This document shows, in pieces, positions 24,219 to 33,585 of a stretch of DNA of 64,000 bases. The notes under the pieces were generated by a model. The model was not told where the DNA came from. It made no database searches and worked only from the letters and a program-made list of their open reading frames with translations. This DNA is from Croceicoccus hydrothermalis (GTDB lineage: Bacteria > Pseudomonadota > Alphaproteobacteria > Sphingomonadales > Sphingomonadaceae): the NCBI RefSeq assembly GCF_022378335.1, contig NZ_JAIQCI010000020.1, positions 120,436 to 184,435 on the forward strand, read 5' to 3'. Positions within the stretch are counted from its first letter, which is position 1, and every line of letters starts with the position of its first letter. The position numbers and the translations under genes were made by a program.

Positions 24219-25942
24219 CACGGGGTGCTCCTTGCGTAGTAGTCTTCGATTTTCTGCTGGATGAGCACGCTGGTCTCGAGTTCGTCGGGCAGGCGTGCCG
24301 CCTCGGTGAACTCGGCATAGACTTCGGAGAAATCCATCTGGCTCAAATCAAGCTGAGCGAACTCGTCGAGCGTGAAACCCTCGCAGGTCTCTTCCTTGGG
24401 CTCGTCCCAGGGCTTGGGCAGCTGCGCGCGGCCTTGCTCCTGCAGGATGCGCGAGAGCTTGGACTCAAAGCAGCAATAGGCCTTGCGCTTGGTGAGGCAG
24501 ACTCCGAGGAACTTGTCCGAGCAATAGGTGCCGACATAGGCGCAAAGGCCCTGCGCATCGCGCTCGTGAAGCAGCACTTCCTCGCGGTCGCAGCCCAGCG
24601 CCACCAGCAGGCCGATCCCCGGAATAAGCGGGAAGCCTTTGCCCTTGCAGCAGTTGAGAATGCCGAAGACCTTGGACGAGCAGGTGTTGCGCGTTCCGGT
24701 AAAGAGCGTGAGCGTGTCGGGATCGAATTCGCCGCGTGCCTGGTTCATCGCGTTCAAGGCAACGACGGCATCCTTGAACTCGTCATTGGCTTGGCGCTCG
24801 ATGGTCTCGCACGAACCGTCGATGCAATAAACGTCGCCATCGCAGATATATTGGGCGGGCGCCGAGCCATCGGGCGGCAAGGCACATTCGTAGAGCCTCT
24901 CGCTGGTCTGGCAGGGAATATCGTCGGTGAGGCATTCTTCGTGGCTGAAACGGCATTCGGGATTGGCTTCGATCTCGCCGCAATCATTGCCCGTGACCGT
25001 GTCGAGGCACTGGTAGTCGCGTTGCCATTCCCAGCAGCTGCGGGTGATTGCAACGCCATCGACAATGCGCGTCTGCGGACTGGCATCGGTGCAGGTCTCG
25101 GTGACCTGCGAGCAGGTGGAGGCCTGGGCAAGCGGCAGACATTGGCTGTCGTCGAGCCGGACATCGACCGTCCGGGTGGTCGTCACATCGTCAGGCGCGA
25201 AACCGCCGATCTGATCGCCGCAGCGGAAGCGGTGTACCTCGATCATGTTCTGCCCGCGGCAGGGAATGCTCGAGAATTGCGGAAGGCTCGCGCAATGCAC
25301 GAAGGCGGTCTGATAGAGGTAGCAGCTACCGCCAGTATAGTTCGTGCACGACCACTTGCCGTCATCGGGCGCATTGTTCGGCAGGCAATAGTAGTCGAAT
25401 TCGCTGGTCGTCGTGACTTCCGGCACGAGGCTCGCTGTGCAGCTGGCATCGACCAGTTCGCCCGAGGTTCCGCTGTTGCAGGTGGCGATGTATGTGCCTG
25501 CCGAGGCCGAACCCGGCGGCAGTTCAACGCACTGGCCCTGGCTGCCGCCGATGGCCATTCCGCTGGTATAGTCGAGCGGGGCATCGCTGATCGCGCCCGC
25601 GCGCGCGATCACCGCCTCGATTTCGCTGGGATCAAACCGCGCGCGGCGCGCGAGGCTTTCTTCCATCGCCCGATAGCCTTCGTGGACCTGTGCCGCGCTT
25701 CGCGAATTGTTATCGATCCGGTCGGGATCGTCGGCCAGCGTCTCGAGGCCCTGCACGCCTGCCGGATCAAAATTGGGCAGGCGATTGGCATCGACCGGCG
25801 CAGAAGCACTGCTTCGTGCGGTCTCGAGAAGCTCGCGCGCGGTTTCCTTGCCATCGGCGCGCGCGGCATCGGGCGATTGGGATAATGCACTTCCCGGCAA
25901 GGCGAGGGCCAGCAGGCAAGCGAGGATTGGTGCCAGTTTCAT
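24218..25942 (-). CDS. traN: TraN: cysteine-rich outer-membrane mating-pair stabilisation protein
   Basis: 574 aa with a signal peptide (MKLAPILACLLALALPGSAL). The mature protein has many cysteines, most in the second half, fitting the disulfide-rich TraN family. TraN contacts the recipient's outer membrane and sets mating specificity. The 5' end overlaps trbC's stop and the 3' end overlaps traF, so it is fully embedded in the operon. The disulfides probably depend on the DsbC homologue encoded in the same operon. Confidence 0.9.
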   Translation of the reverse strand: MKLAPILACLLALALPGSALSQSPDAARADGKETARELLETARSSASAPVDANRLPNFDPAGVQGLETLADDPDRIDNNSRSAAQVHEGYRAMEESLARRARFDPSEIEAVIARAGAISDAPLDYTSGMAIGGSQGQCVELPPGSASAGTYIATCNSGTSGELVDASCTASLVPEVTTTSEFDYYCLPNNAPDDGKWSCTNYTGGSCYLYQTAFVHCASLPQFSSIPCRGQNMIEVHRFRCGDQIGGFAPDDVTTTRTVDVRLDDSQCLPLAQASTCSQVTETCTDASPQTRIVDGVAITRSCWEWQRDYQCLDTVTGNDCGEIEANPECRFSHEECLTDDIPCQTSERLYECALPPDGSAPAQYICDGDVYCIDGSCETIERQANDEFKDAVVALNAMNQARGEFDPDTLTLFTGTRNTCSSKVFGILNCCKGKGFPLIPGIGLLVALGCDREEVLLHERDAQGLCAYVGTYCSDKFLGVCLTKRKAYCCFESKLSRILQEQGRAQLPKPWDEPKEETCEGFTLDEFAQLDLSQMDFSEVYAEFTEAARLPDELETSVLIQQKIEDYYARSTP

Positions 25943-26694
25943 GGCCGGGTTCCTTCAAGCTGGGTGAGGCGATGGCGAGCGGCAGTGGCCCCGGGACCGC
26001 CGCCTCCGGCGAAAGTCTCGAGGACGTAGGCGACGCTGACATTGCCCGCGAGGCGGTCGTGCGGGGGCACATGGCTGGTGCAATCGAAGCCGTCGCAAGG
26101 GCTGAAATCGCCGCCGAGCATGACGAAACTCGGTGCGGCCTCGATATCGAAGGCGCGGAACAGCCGCGGATCGATCCCGAGCGCACCTGTCTCGCTGCCA
26201 TCGCTCCAGATCGACGCCAGGCGCCGCTTGAAGAGATCGGCATTGCCTTCGGGAAAGCCGCGCAGCACGGTGACACCGCCCGCGCGCGCCATGTCCTGTA
26301 CCAGGGCCTTCAATGAAGCTTCTGGCATGGAAAGCGAGGCAAAGGCGATGAAACGCGGGCTGGTGCCCATTGTGCTGCGCTCGGCAGCGGCCTGTTCGCG
26401 CACCATGGCATCGAAATCGAGCACCTCGCCCGAGCTTTCTGCTCCGACGCTCGCGAAATAGGCGGCGCGATTGGCTTGCGCCTCGCTCTGCGTTGTCCGC
26501 GCATCCTCGACCAGCGTCTCGGCGCGATTGCGCACACTGGTCGCAAGCGCCTTGGCATCTTCGGTGAACTCATTGGCCCGCGCTCGGATCTCTTCGAGAT
26601 CAAGCTCTGGATCGGTGTCCTGCGCCGCGACGGCGGCAAAGCCGGCAGCGGTTAGGAGAGAAATGGCGACGAGAAGGGGAAATGTATGTTTCAT
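25939..26694 (-). CDS. trbC: TrbC: type-F pilus assembly protein
   Basis: 251 aa from the ATG at 26694, which overlaps the traU stop (ATGA). A signal peptide (MKHTFPLLVAISLLTAAGFA) is followed by a helical region and the TrbC domain, with FASLSMPEASLKALVQDMA and the GVTVLRGFPEG and APSFVMLGGD segments of a thioredoxin-like fold. It is periplasmic and partners TraW in F-like systems, where fusions of the two occur. Confidence 0.9.
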   Translation of the reverse strand: MKHTFPLLVAISLLTAAGFAAVAAQDTDPELDLEEIRARANEFTEDAKALATSVRNRAETLVEDARTTQSEAQANRAAYFASVGAESSGEVLDFDAMVREQAAAERSTMGTSPRFIAFASLSMPEASLKALVQDMARAGGVTVLRGFPEGNADLFKRRLASIWSDGSETGALGIDPRLFRAFDIEAAPSFVMLGGDFSPCDGFDCTSHVPPHDRLAGNVSVAYVLETFAGGGGPGATAARHRLTQLEGTRP

Positions 26695-27704
26695 AGCGCG
26701 CAGCAGTTCCTCTTGCGCCAGACGAGGTAGCCCATGTCCTCGCCGATGGCGGGAATGACCTGTCCGGGTTCCTGGAGCGTGGTGGAGGCGCCAATCGGGG
26801 CGCAGGCGTAGCGGCCCGATGTTGCCGGATTGGGGTTGGTCATCTGGAAGCGGTATTGCTGCTTCCGCATCACCGGCATGAGGTATTTGCCGCACAGCCC
26901 GGCACTTCCCATGGTCCCCCAGGAGACCAATTCACGGTGGAGCTTGTAGGCAAAGCGCGAGAGCACGAGCCGCGAGGCCTGGACATGGCCGATCGAGGCA
27001 GAGACATTGCCGTTCATCGGGTACATCGAGCCTTGGCAGCCGGCGCACCAAAACATCTCGTCGAGCGGCAGGTTGGCGGTCGATGCGGCGCAGTCGGCCG
27101 CGCAGGCGGCGAGCGCCAGCGGATTGGCAAACAGCACGGCTTCGGGGTTGATGATCGCGGTGAGTTCTGAATCCTGCCACAGCGGATCGATCTCGGAGAT
27201 GTAGAGAATGTCGATCGAACCTGCCTCTAGGCAGAGGAAATCGGCCACGATTTCCATCCAGTAGATCAGCGGATAGGCATACCAGTGGACGTGCCAGCTC
27301 GAATAATACTGGCTCGCCCCGCCGATCGCCGAGGGTCCCGAGATCGAACGGAAGCCGATATCGAAGCCGGGATCGAGCTTGGTGCCGCCGAGATTCACAA
27401 AGCACCAGGGCTTCATGCTGACATCGGCAAGCCGTACCGGTTCCCAGAAGCCCATGGCGATGCCGGGGCGGATACCACACAGGCACAAGGGCAGGTCGGG
27501 ATTGTCGGGATCGGGACGGTTCGAGGGCCAGATGTCGAGCGCACCGATCGAGATTGGGAAGAGGCACGACCAGCAGATATCGGTGATCGGGTTGACGAAG
27601 CTACCGGTGCATTTGCCTGGTTCGCCGCCCGCAGCGGCAGGCGTGGCGAGCGCCAGCGAGACTATCGCGAGCATGGCGGCAAGGAGTTTGCGCAAGGTGC
27701 TCAT
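26691..27704 (-). CDS. traU: TraU: conjugative pilus assembly / DNA transfer protein
   Basis: 337 aa. A signal peptide (LLAAMLAIVSLALATPAAA) precedes the conserved TraU start (GKCTGSFVNPITDICWSCLFPISIG). It has multiple cysteines (CLCGI, CAADC, CAGCQG). Periplasmic; in F, TraU is needed more for DNA transfer than for pilus growth. Coupled to traW and trbC by short overlaps. Confidence 0.92.
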   Translation of the reverse strand: MSTLRKLLAAMLAIVSLALATPAAAGGEPGKCTGSFVNPITDICWSCLFPISIGALDIWPSNRPDPDNPDLPLCLCGIRPGIAMGFWEPVRLADVSMKPWCFVNLGGTKLDPGFDIGFRSISGPSAIGGASQYYSSWHVHWYAYPLIYWMEIVADFLCLEAGSIDILYISEIDPLWQDSELTAIINPEAVLFANPLALAACAADCAASTANLPLDEMFWCAGCQGSMYPMNGNVSASIGHVQASRLVLSRFAYKLHRELVSWGTMGSAGLCGKYLMPVMRKQQYRFQMTNPNPATSGRYACAPIGASTTLQEPGQVIPAIGEDMGYLVWRKRNCCAL

Positions 27705-28333
27705 CGACCAGCCTCCGCCTTGTTTGGCAGCGCGATTTCGCTGACTTCAAGCTGGCGGCCTTGCTGTCGCACGCGCGCAGGGACCGCCGTAATGCCGAAG
27801 CGCGAGGTGAGCGTGCCCTGCTGGTCGAAATAAAACCGCCGCTGGCGCGCGCGCATCAGCTGCAGCGGCGCTCCGCTCACAAGGATCAGCTTGGGCTGGC
27901 CTTGCTGGCGCAGCGCCCAGGCGAGCTGTTCGGCATCGTCGCCGTGGAGGAAGAGGAGATCGGCACGCAGGGAGACGCTGTCGAGCGGATTGACGCGCGT
28001 CCCGGCGGCGTGGATGAGCTCGCCGCGCGCGCCCCTGATATCCTGCTGCAGCGCAATTGTCGGATCGAAGGTCCACGAGCGGCTTTCGCTGGCGCGCGCA
28101 ATCCCGGCGACGGGCGAAGGGCGTTCGACGCGCGCGAGCGTGCGGCGCTTCAGTTCCTCGTTGAGCCGCGCGGTCTCGCCCGAGGATTCCATGCTTGTGA
28201 GGCGCGACTGGATCTGTTCGAGGAGATCGCGCTCCACCACCGGGAAGACCGTCCCGCGCTGGCCGTAGTCGCGGGCCTGCGCCGTTGTAGGCATGGCGAG
28301 CGCGAAGGCGAACATGAGAAGGGCGCGGCGCAT
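27701..28333 (-). CDS. traW: TraW: pilus assembly protein
   Basis: 210 aa from the ATG at 28333. A signal peptide (MRRALLMFAFALAMPTTAQA) then the TraW core: DYGQRGTVFPVVERDLL, DPTIALQQDIRG, AGTRVNPLD, and an RFYFDQQGTLTSRFGITAVPA segment close to the F TraW end. Periplasmic, interacting with TrbC. It overlaps the S26 peptidase gene and traU. Confidence 0.92.
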   Translation of the reverse strand: MRRALLMFAFALAMPTTAQARDYGQRGTVFPVVERDLLEQIQSRLTSMESSGETARLNEELKRRTLARVERPSPVAGIARASESRSWTFDPTIALQQDIRGARGELIHAAGTRVNPLDSVSLRADLLFLHGDDAEQLAWALRQQGQPKLILVSGAPLQLMRARQRRFYFDQQGTLTSRFGITAVPARVRQQGRQLEVSEIALPNKAEAGR

Positions 28334-28839
28334 CACAGGATCGCCTTTCCACTGCCGAGGATCTGGCCCCGGCAGACAAAGCCGATCTCGCCGTACCGGC
28401 TGTCGAACCCGCGCGGATGATCGGTCCCGACATAGAAGCAGTTTTCCGGCACTGGTCCGTCAGGTCCGCGCGTTAGCGCAATGCCGAGCCGGGTCCGGGC
28501 AAGCCGCGTGGCGACCTTTGTCCCGTTGACGAAGACCTCCATGCCTTCATGGCTCACTACATCGCCCGGTAGGCCGATCACGCGCTTGCCGAACATCTGC
28601 GGGTCTTCCCCGAAATGCTTCGCCACGAGCGCGCTTGCGGGCGGCTTGAAGAAAATGAGGCTGCCGCGCTCGATGGGCGCTGCCTTGTCGAGCCAGAAGG
28701 CCCAGTTGGGCAGGCTCGGGCTCGCATTGATGAGGAAGGCATGGCTCTTGCTGAAAGCGTCGATCGGCGCCCAGGCGAGCGGCAGCGCGACGAGGCCGCA
28801 CAGCAGGCCGACGCGCTTCCAGTTGAAGAAGTGCCTCAT
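28333..28839 (-). CDS. S26-family signal peptidase of the transfer system (TrhF/TraF-peptidase type)
   Basis: 168 aa with an N-terminal membrane anchor (VGLLCGLVALPLAWAPI). SPSLPNWAFW sits where the catalytic serine motif falls (Ser in ASPSLP), and KRVIGLPGDVV carries the lysine. VGTDHPRGFDSRYGEIGF is the family's closing box. Such peptidases process the pilin or other Tra precursors. It is coupled to trbI and traW by 4-bp and short overlaps. Confidence 0.87.
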   Translation of the reverse strand: MRHFFNWKRVGLLCGLVALPLAWAPIDAFSKSHAFLINASPSLPNWAFWLDKAAPIERGSLIFFKPPASALVAKHFGEDPQMFGKRVIGLPGDVVSHEGMEVFVNGTKVATRLARTRLGIALTRGPDGPVPENCFYVGTDHPRGFDSRYGEIGFVCRGQILGSGKAIL

Positions 28840-29213
28840 GGCTGCGCCTCCACCTCGAGCCTTGCGGCGATGCGGGTTTCGAGTTCGGGGGTTGCGTCTT
28901 CGGCAGCGCCCGCAAGCACGGCTTCGGCGACCAGCACCACGCGCCCGTCCTTGCCCATGTCGGCGACCGCCAGCTCGGCGGCCTGGAGATAGGCAAGGCT
29001 TGCTGCCTGGACAGTGGCGGGATCGGCATCGGCGCGCGCGGCCTCGTCAATGAAGTGGCCGATCGTCTCGGCAAGCCGGACGGTGACGATCCGGGGCGGC
29101 TCATCCAAGAACAACGCGCGCGTGATCCAGCCCGCCCAGAGCAGCACGGCTGCAAGAGCGAGCGTGGCGGAGATTTTCAGCGCCAGCGGGCGCAGGGAAG
29201 CTTGCTCAGTCAT
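28836..29213 (-). CDS. trbI: TrbI: F-type conjugation protein
   Basis: 125 aa from the ATG at 29213. One N-terminal membrane segment (SATLALAAVLLWAGWITRALF) and a helical periplasmic domain (RIVTVRLAETIGHFIDEAAR) fit the short TrbI of F plasmids, which affects pilus retraction. It overlaps the genes on both sides. Confidence 0.82.
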   Translation of the reverse strand: MTEQASLRPLALKISATLALAAVLLWAGWITRALFLDEPPRIVTVRLAETIGHFIDEAARADADPATVQAASLAYLQAAELAVADMGKDGRVVLVAEAVLAGAAEDATPELETRIAARLEVEAQP

Positions 29214-29595
29214 GCGGCATCTCCCGCTCGAATTTGGTGCAAAGACGCCGGATGAAGCTTGGCAGGCGCAGCAGCGTGAACCCGCCCGCAAGGACCAAGA
29301 ATGCCACCTGCAGGTCGCGGCTGAAGGCAATGCGCGCGTGCGGCTCGGCACTGGCATAGTGGTCGGCGAGATTGCCGAGCTGCGCGAACAGCAGCGCAAG
29401 ATCCCATCCGGCGAGGAACAGGAAGACGAACAGCGGCAGGCCGAGCACGATCAACAGCGTGCTTGCGGCAAAACCCGCCGCCTCGATCAGCACCAGACAG
29501 GTGCCTTGCACCATGGGCTTGATCGCGATCCGGGGCTTAGGAAGATTGCCGTGCTCGATCCGATCGAGCATGGTTTCGACATGCATGCACATCAT
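29206..29595 (-). CDS. Membrane protein encoded between traC and trbI
   Basis: 129 aa with two or three membrane segments (about 38-60 and 62-78, possibly 92-110: LVLIEAAGFAASTLLIVLGL, FVFLFLAGWDLALLF, LQVAFLVLAGGFTLL). The ATG overlaps the traC stop (ATGA). I recall genes of this size at this place in sphingomonad F-type operons. It is unassigned, probably an inner-membrane accessory of the transferosome. Confidence 0.7.
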   Translation of the reverse strand: MMCMHVETMLDRIEHGNLPKPRIAIKPMVQGTCLVLIEAAGFAASTLLIVLGLPLFVFLFLAGWDLALLFAQLGNLADHYASAEPHARIAFSRDLQVAFLVLAGGFTLLRLPSFIRRLCTKFEREMPHD

Positions 29596-32153
29596 GCCTC
29601 TCCCCCAAGAACGTCAGGGCGGCCAGCGACGAGCGCGATGGCCTTGTCGAGCGGCATACCGCTTTCGACATGGCCATGGATCGCGGCGTAGGTGTCGGGA
29701 TCGGAGGAGAAGATCGTCGCCGAGAGCGGATCGAGCACGAGCCTTCCAACGGCCTCGACCTCGGGTCCCTTGATATAGAGCTCGCTATATTCGGACCCCG
29801 AGCGCTTCAATGAACGGATCAGCGTTTCGGTGCGGTCGTCCATGTCGAGCCGTGCCTCTTTCCGGAAATCGGCAATGGTCTCGGGCTTTTGCTGGAGCAC
29901 CAGCATCCAGTCGGAGTTCTCGAGCGCGGCGCGCGCACCGTCGGACTTGTAATAGTCGTTCAGAGACTGGGTCGCGGTGGCGAGCGCGCCGCCATATTTG
30001 CGCGCGGTGCGGGCATAGGTCTCGACGAACTCGCCCATCGATCCGCCCTTGAGCATGGCCCAGGCCTCGTCGATCAGCAGCAGCTTCTTGGTTGACCGCG
30101 ATGAGCGCGTCATCGCCTGGCCGGTCATGAACATGATCGCCGAAAGGACCACGCTCCGAAGCTCCTCGCGGCTTGCGAGATCGCTCATCTCGAAGACGGT
30201 GAAATCGTCGTCGAAAGCAAAGCTCGCTTTCCCGGAAAAGAACCCGGCATAGCTGCCGCCACGGCAGAAGGGCGCGATGGCGAGTGCAAGTTCCTTGCCG
30301 GTCTCGTTCTCGCCTTCGTGCAAGGCATGGGCGACATCGTCGATCGATCCGCCACTGCCGAGGCTCGCCCAGACCTGCGAGATCGCCTTGTCGATGAGGC
30401 CGCGTTCGGTGTCCGACGGCGCGGTGCTTGGCCGCGCCATCTGCCCGACGATTGCTTTCACCATGGCGAAGCAATCGAGGCGGTAATCCTCGTCGATCTC
30501 TGCGCGGGCGTCGTCGATCAGCGAGAAGGGGTTCAAGGAAAAACCCGAGGCGAGCGTAAACTCGACGAAGCGTCCGCCCTGGAGCTTCACCGAATGCTCG
30601 AAACTCCTCCCGTCATCGATGACGACAACCTTGGCGCCCGCACCGCGCAGGGCGGCGCAGAGTTCCTGCAGCAGCACCGACTTGCCAGAGCCCGACTTGC
30701 CGCAGATGGCGATATTGTGGTTGCCCGCGCCATTCTCGAAGGGCGACCAGAAGAAGGGCTGGCCGCGGCGGCCAACGAGCAACAAGTGCGGGACGGGGCC
30801 GCCCAAGTACTCGCCCTGCATCGGGGCGATATTGGCGGCCGTGGTCGAAAGCATGGTGCGAAGGCGTTTGAGGCGCGTCATGTCGGCAGCAAGCCCATCG
30901 GCAAGACTGAGCGGAAAGGCCGCGACCAGACCCTGCAATTGCAGGAAGCGTTCGTCGGCAAGATCCCAGCCTGCCGCCTTGTAGATGGCTTTCACCACCC
31001 GCTCGTGGGCATCGCCTTCGCCGAGCGGTGAATAGGTGGTGAGCCCGTAGAAGAGCTTTACCAGCTTCTTGCCTTCCTGGAGCTCGGCCTGGACGTGCTT
31101 CCATTCGGAAGACTGTTCGCCAAGGCGCGGCAGGAAGCGCGCGCTCTTGGTATCGGCAAGGCTGGTCGTGCGCATGAACTTGTAGCCCGCACGCGCGGCA
31201 GCTGCTTCCTGGTCGGGATAGACAAGGCAGAGCATGGTCGCAGCAGGACAGGGGAAGCGCAGCTTGTCGGTGAACATGTCGCCGATCAGCCGCGCGCATT
31301 CCCACGGCGCCCAGCGTTCGGGCGCGGTGCGGAAGGCAAAGTGGCGAAGGTCAAAGCGGTCGGGATAGCATTCACCGACCTGTGGCACGCCCTGCCGGTC
31401 GCGCCCAGTCTCGCGGAAGCGTTCGGTGCGCAAGATCAGCCGGTCGTCTTCGACTTCGAGTTCGATATCGCGGCGGATGGCCTGGACATCCAATGTCTCG
31501 TGGGGGTTCCAGTCGATCCGGTCGGGCTCGCGCGCCGTGGTGGGCGAAGTCAGCTCGTCAATCAGCGCGAGGAGGCCTGCCGGTTCTAGCGGCGCGGCGT
31601 GGAGGCCGAGTGAATGGAGCATGCCGAGCAGGCCTTCGCGGCATTCGGTGAGCTCGGCATCGCTGATGCTGCCGGGCACCGGCACGCCCAAGGAGACGAC
31701 CAAGCGGCTGCTGCGGGCATGGAATGGCGCATGCGCGCTTCCCGATTGCCAGACGAGATCGTAAAGGCGGCTTGTGCGTGCGCGGGCAATCGCTTCGTAG
31801 ATCCCGCCCTGTTCGTAGCGCAAGGCGAACCACGGGCCGACGACATTGCCGATCCTGGGCGAGGCGAAGTTGAGCACCTGCAGGCAGGCACCGGGCGGCA
31901 GGCCCTCGGAGAAGAACTGCCCGAGGATCTCGCCGGTGCGCTCGTCCGCGCCGACGAGCGGGGTCACTTCGAGCACGAAGCCTTTCGAGGCACGGTTGCG
32001 ATAGAGCCCCGCGCGTTCGTCATAGACGCGGTAGGGTAGCCAGTCCGAGAGCATGTCGAGCGCGAAATGCGCAGCGTCTTTCTCGGCGCGGTCGGTATCG
32101 GCGAACAGGCCTGCCATGAGCGCGTCGCGCGCAGCAGCAAAGGAGAAGTTCAT
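29592..32153 (-). CDS. traC: TraC: VirB4-like ATPase of the F-type T4SS
   Basis: 853 aa. The TraC N-terminal domain (DMLSDWLPYRVYDERAGLYRNR) leads to a C-terminal P-loop ATPase with Walker A CGKSGSGKS near residue 475, Walker B KLLLIDEAWAMLKGG and a late RKYGGALATATQSLNDYYKS motif. It powers pilus biogenesis at the inner membrane. It follows traV with a 4-bp overlap and is intact. Confidence 0.94.
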   Translation of the reverse strand: MNFSFAAARDALMAGLFADTDRAEKDAAHFALDMLSDWLPYRVYDERAGLYRNRASKGFVLEVTPLVGADERTGEILGQFFSEGLPPGACLQVLNFASPRIGNVVGPWFALRYEQGGIYEAIARARTSRLYDLVWQSGSAHAPFHARSSRLVVSLGVPVPGSISDAELTECREGLLGMLHSLGLHAAPLEPAGLLALIDELTSPTTAREPDRIDWNPHETLDVQAIRRDIELEVEDDRLILRTERFRETGRDRQGVPQVGECYPDRFDLRHFAFRTAPERWAPWECARLIGDMFTDKLRFPCPAATMLCLVYPDQEAAAARAGYKFMRTTSLADTKSARFLPRLGEQSSEWKHVQAELQEGKKLVKLFYGLTTYSPLGEGDAHERVVKAIYKAAGWDLADERFLQLQGLVAAFPLSLADGLAADMTRLKRLRTMLSTTAANIAPMQGEYLGGPVPHLLLVGRRGQPFFWSPFENGAGNHNIAICGKSGSGKSVLLQELCAALRGAGAKVVVIDDGRSFEHSVKLQGGRFVEFTLASGFSLNPFSLIDDARAEIDEDYRLDCFAMVKAIVGQMARPSTAPSDTERGLIDKAISQVWASLGSGGSIDDVAHALHEGENETGKELALAIAPFCRGGSYAGFFSGKASFAFDDDFTVFEMSDLASREELRSVVLSAIMFMTGQAMTRSSRSTKKLLLIDEAWAMLKGGSMGEFVETYARTARKYGGALATATQSLNDYYKSDGARAALENSDWMLVLQQKPETIADFRKEARLDMDDRTETLIRSLKRSGSEYSELYIKGPEVEAVGRLVLDPLSATIFSSDPDTYAAIHGHVESGMPLDKAIALVAGRPDVLGGEA

Positions 32154-32719
32154 TCCTCGTCTCCATGGGATTGAAGAGGGTGGGGCACCCGGACGCGGGC
32201 CGCCTGCTCGGCGCCGGGTGCCCCTGTTGCCGGCGCATCAGCGCCGGGCTCTGCCGGAACGGGCTGCCAGGGGGGAAGCAGCACGTCCGGCATGTGCTCG
32301 GTGGTGTTGGTGGAAGCGTTCGATCGCACCCCGTTGGATGCTTCGATCGAACTGCCGATAGCGCGCAGAACCTCGCCGGTACGCTGCGGCGCGCGCCAGC
32401 TGGCAGTTGCCGGTTCGGGCAGGGTGACATGGACGACGCGTGCTTCGTGGGTGCGGCCAGCCTCGTCGCGATGGGCGGCGAGCACGATCCGCAGGCTCTG
32501 GCCACCTGCGCTAGGGGGCGCTGCTGACGGAAACGCCGCCGCGCTCGGCTGCGCATCGATCCCCGTGGCCGCCGCATCGATCAGCGTCGTCGGCGCGCAT
32601 GAGCCTTCGGGCGCGCGGCAGGCAAAGTCGCCTGACACATTGCCGCCCAGCGTTGAGCAGCCGCCCGTCAGCATGAGCAAGGCAAGGCCCGGTGCGCGCA
32701 GATGCGAGAGCGCGCTCAC
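32150..32719 (-). CDS. traV: TraV: outer-membrane lipoprotein of the T4SS core
   Basis: 189 aa with a GTG start whose GTGA overlaps the dsbC stop. The lipobox is LTGGC, giving a lipidated Cys21, then STLGGNVSGDFACRAPEGSC, the typical TraV start. The rest is Pro/Ala-rich and disordered. It anchors the TraB-TraK core in the outer membrane. Confidence 0.87.
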   Translation of the reverse strand: MSALSHLRAPGLALLMLTGGCSTLGGNVSGDFACRAPEGSCAPTTLIDAAATGIDAQPSAAAFPSAAPPSAGGQSLRIVLAAHRDEAGRTHEARVVHVTLPEPATASWRAPQRTGEVLRAIGSSIEASNGVRSNASTNTTEHMPDVLLPPWQPVPAEPGADAPATGAPGAEQAARVRVPHPLQSHGDEE

Positions 32720-33585
32720 TTGCGCTGCTCCTTTGCATGAGCGGCAAACTCGCGCAGCGTGGCCGCATCGCGGTAGCCGTGGAGCACTGCGCCATCGCTC
32801 GCCCGGATGATCACCGGGGTTCCGCCAAAGCCGTTGGCACGGGCGAAGGCTTCGTTGGCATCAAGCCCGCGGGTCTCCGCGCAGCTTGCACCGCTCGGAT
32901 CGAGTGCCCCTTCATAGGCCTGGTGCAGCGCAGCTGCGGGATCACCCGCGCAGATCACGGTCTCGGCAAGACGGCGGCTTTGAGAGCCGAGGATCGAGAT
33001 GGGGCGCTCCTCGATCCAAACACCCGCCTTGCCGGGTTCATCCACCAGGCGGCGGCAATAGCCGCACTGGAAATCGGAGAAGACGATAAGCTTTGGACCC
33101 CTTTTGTTCCCCCAATGAATGGACCCTTCGGCGGGCAGGGTGGAAAGATCGACTTGGTCGGTCGCAGGCGCACTAGCGGCGGCGGCATCATCTTGTGCCG
33201 ATGGCTTGGCGCGCGCCGCGCCTGCCGCGATCAGGTCGGGATTGAGTTCGAGCAGCCGCGAAGCGGTGACATCGCGGCGCTCTTCCATGTCGTAGAGACG
33301 CCCGACCAGCAGGTAGCGTGCGCTCTTATCGATATAGAACAGCGTCTCGCCCGAGACGACCTCGCACCAGGGACCGAAGCGGTCGCAGGCGATCTCGTCG
33401 ATCGGCGTCTTGGGCAAGCGCAGTTGCAGCGCCTCGGCGACCTCGCTCGCCAGATCCTGTGCCGTTGCGGGCATGGCGGTCACAGCGCTGACCCCGACGG
33501 TCAGGACTGCGGCGGCGCTGCTAGCTGCAATGGCGACATGGGCGAGGCGGGCCTTGAGGCCTGGCTGGTTCTCGGAAAAGTTCAT
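32716..33585 (-). CDS. dsbC: DsbC-type disulfide isomerase of the transfer operon
   Basis: 289 aa with an N-terminal signal or anchor (about 14-43). The C-terminal thioredoxin-fold domain has the active site CGYC in FSDFQCGYCRR and the cis-proline segment GGTPVIIRASDG. It probably forms or shuffles disulfides in TraN, TraU and TraH. A low-complexity linker (AKPSAQDDAAAASAPATD) separates the two domains. It lies between traB and traV with overlapping ends. Confidence 0.87.
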   Translation of the reverse strand: MNFSENQPGLKARLAHVAIAASSAAAVLTVGVSAVTAMPATAQDLASEVAEALQLRLPKTPIDEIACDRFGPWCEVVSGETLFYIDKSARYLLVGRLYDMEERRDVTASRLLELNPDLIAAGAARAKPSAQDDAAAASAPATDQVDLSTLPAEGSIHWGNKRGPKLIVFSDFQCGYCRRLVDEPGKAGVWIEERPISILGSQSRRLAETVICAGDPAAALHQAYEGALDPSGASCAETRGLDANEAFARANGFGGTPVIIRASDGAVLHGYRDAATLREFAAHAKEQRK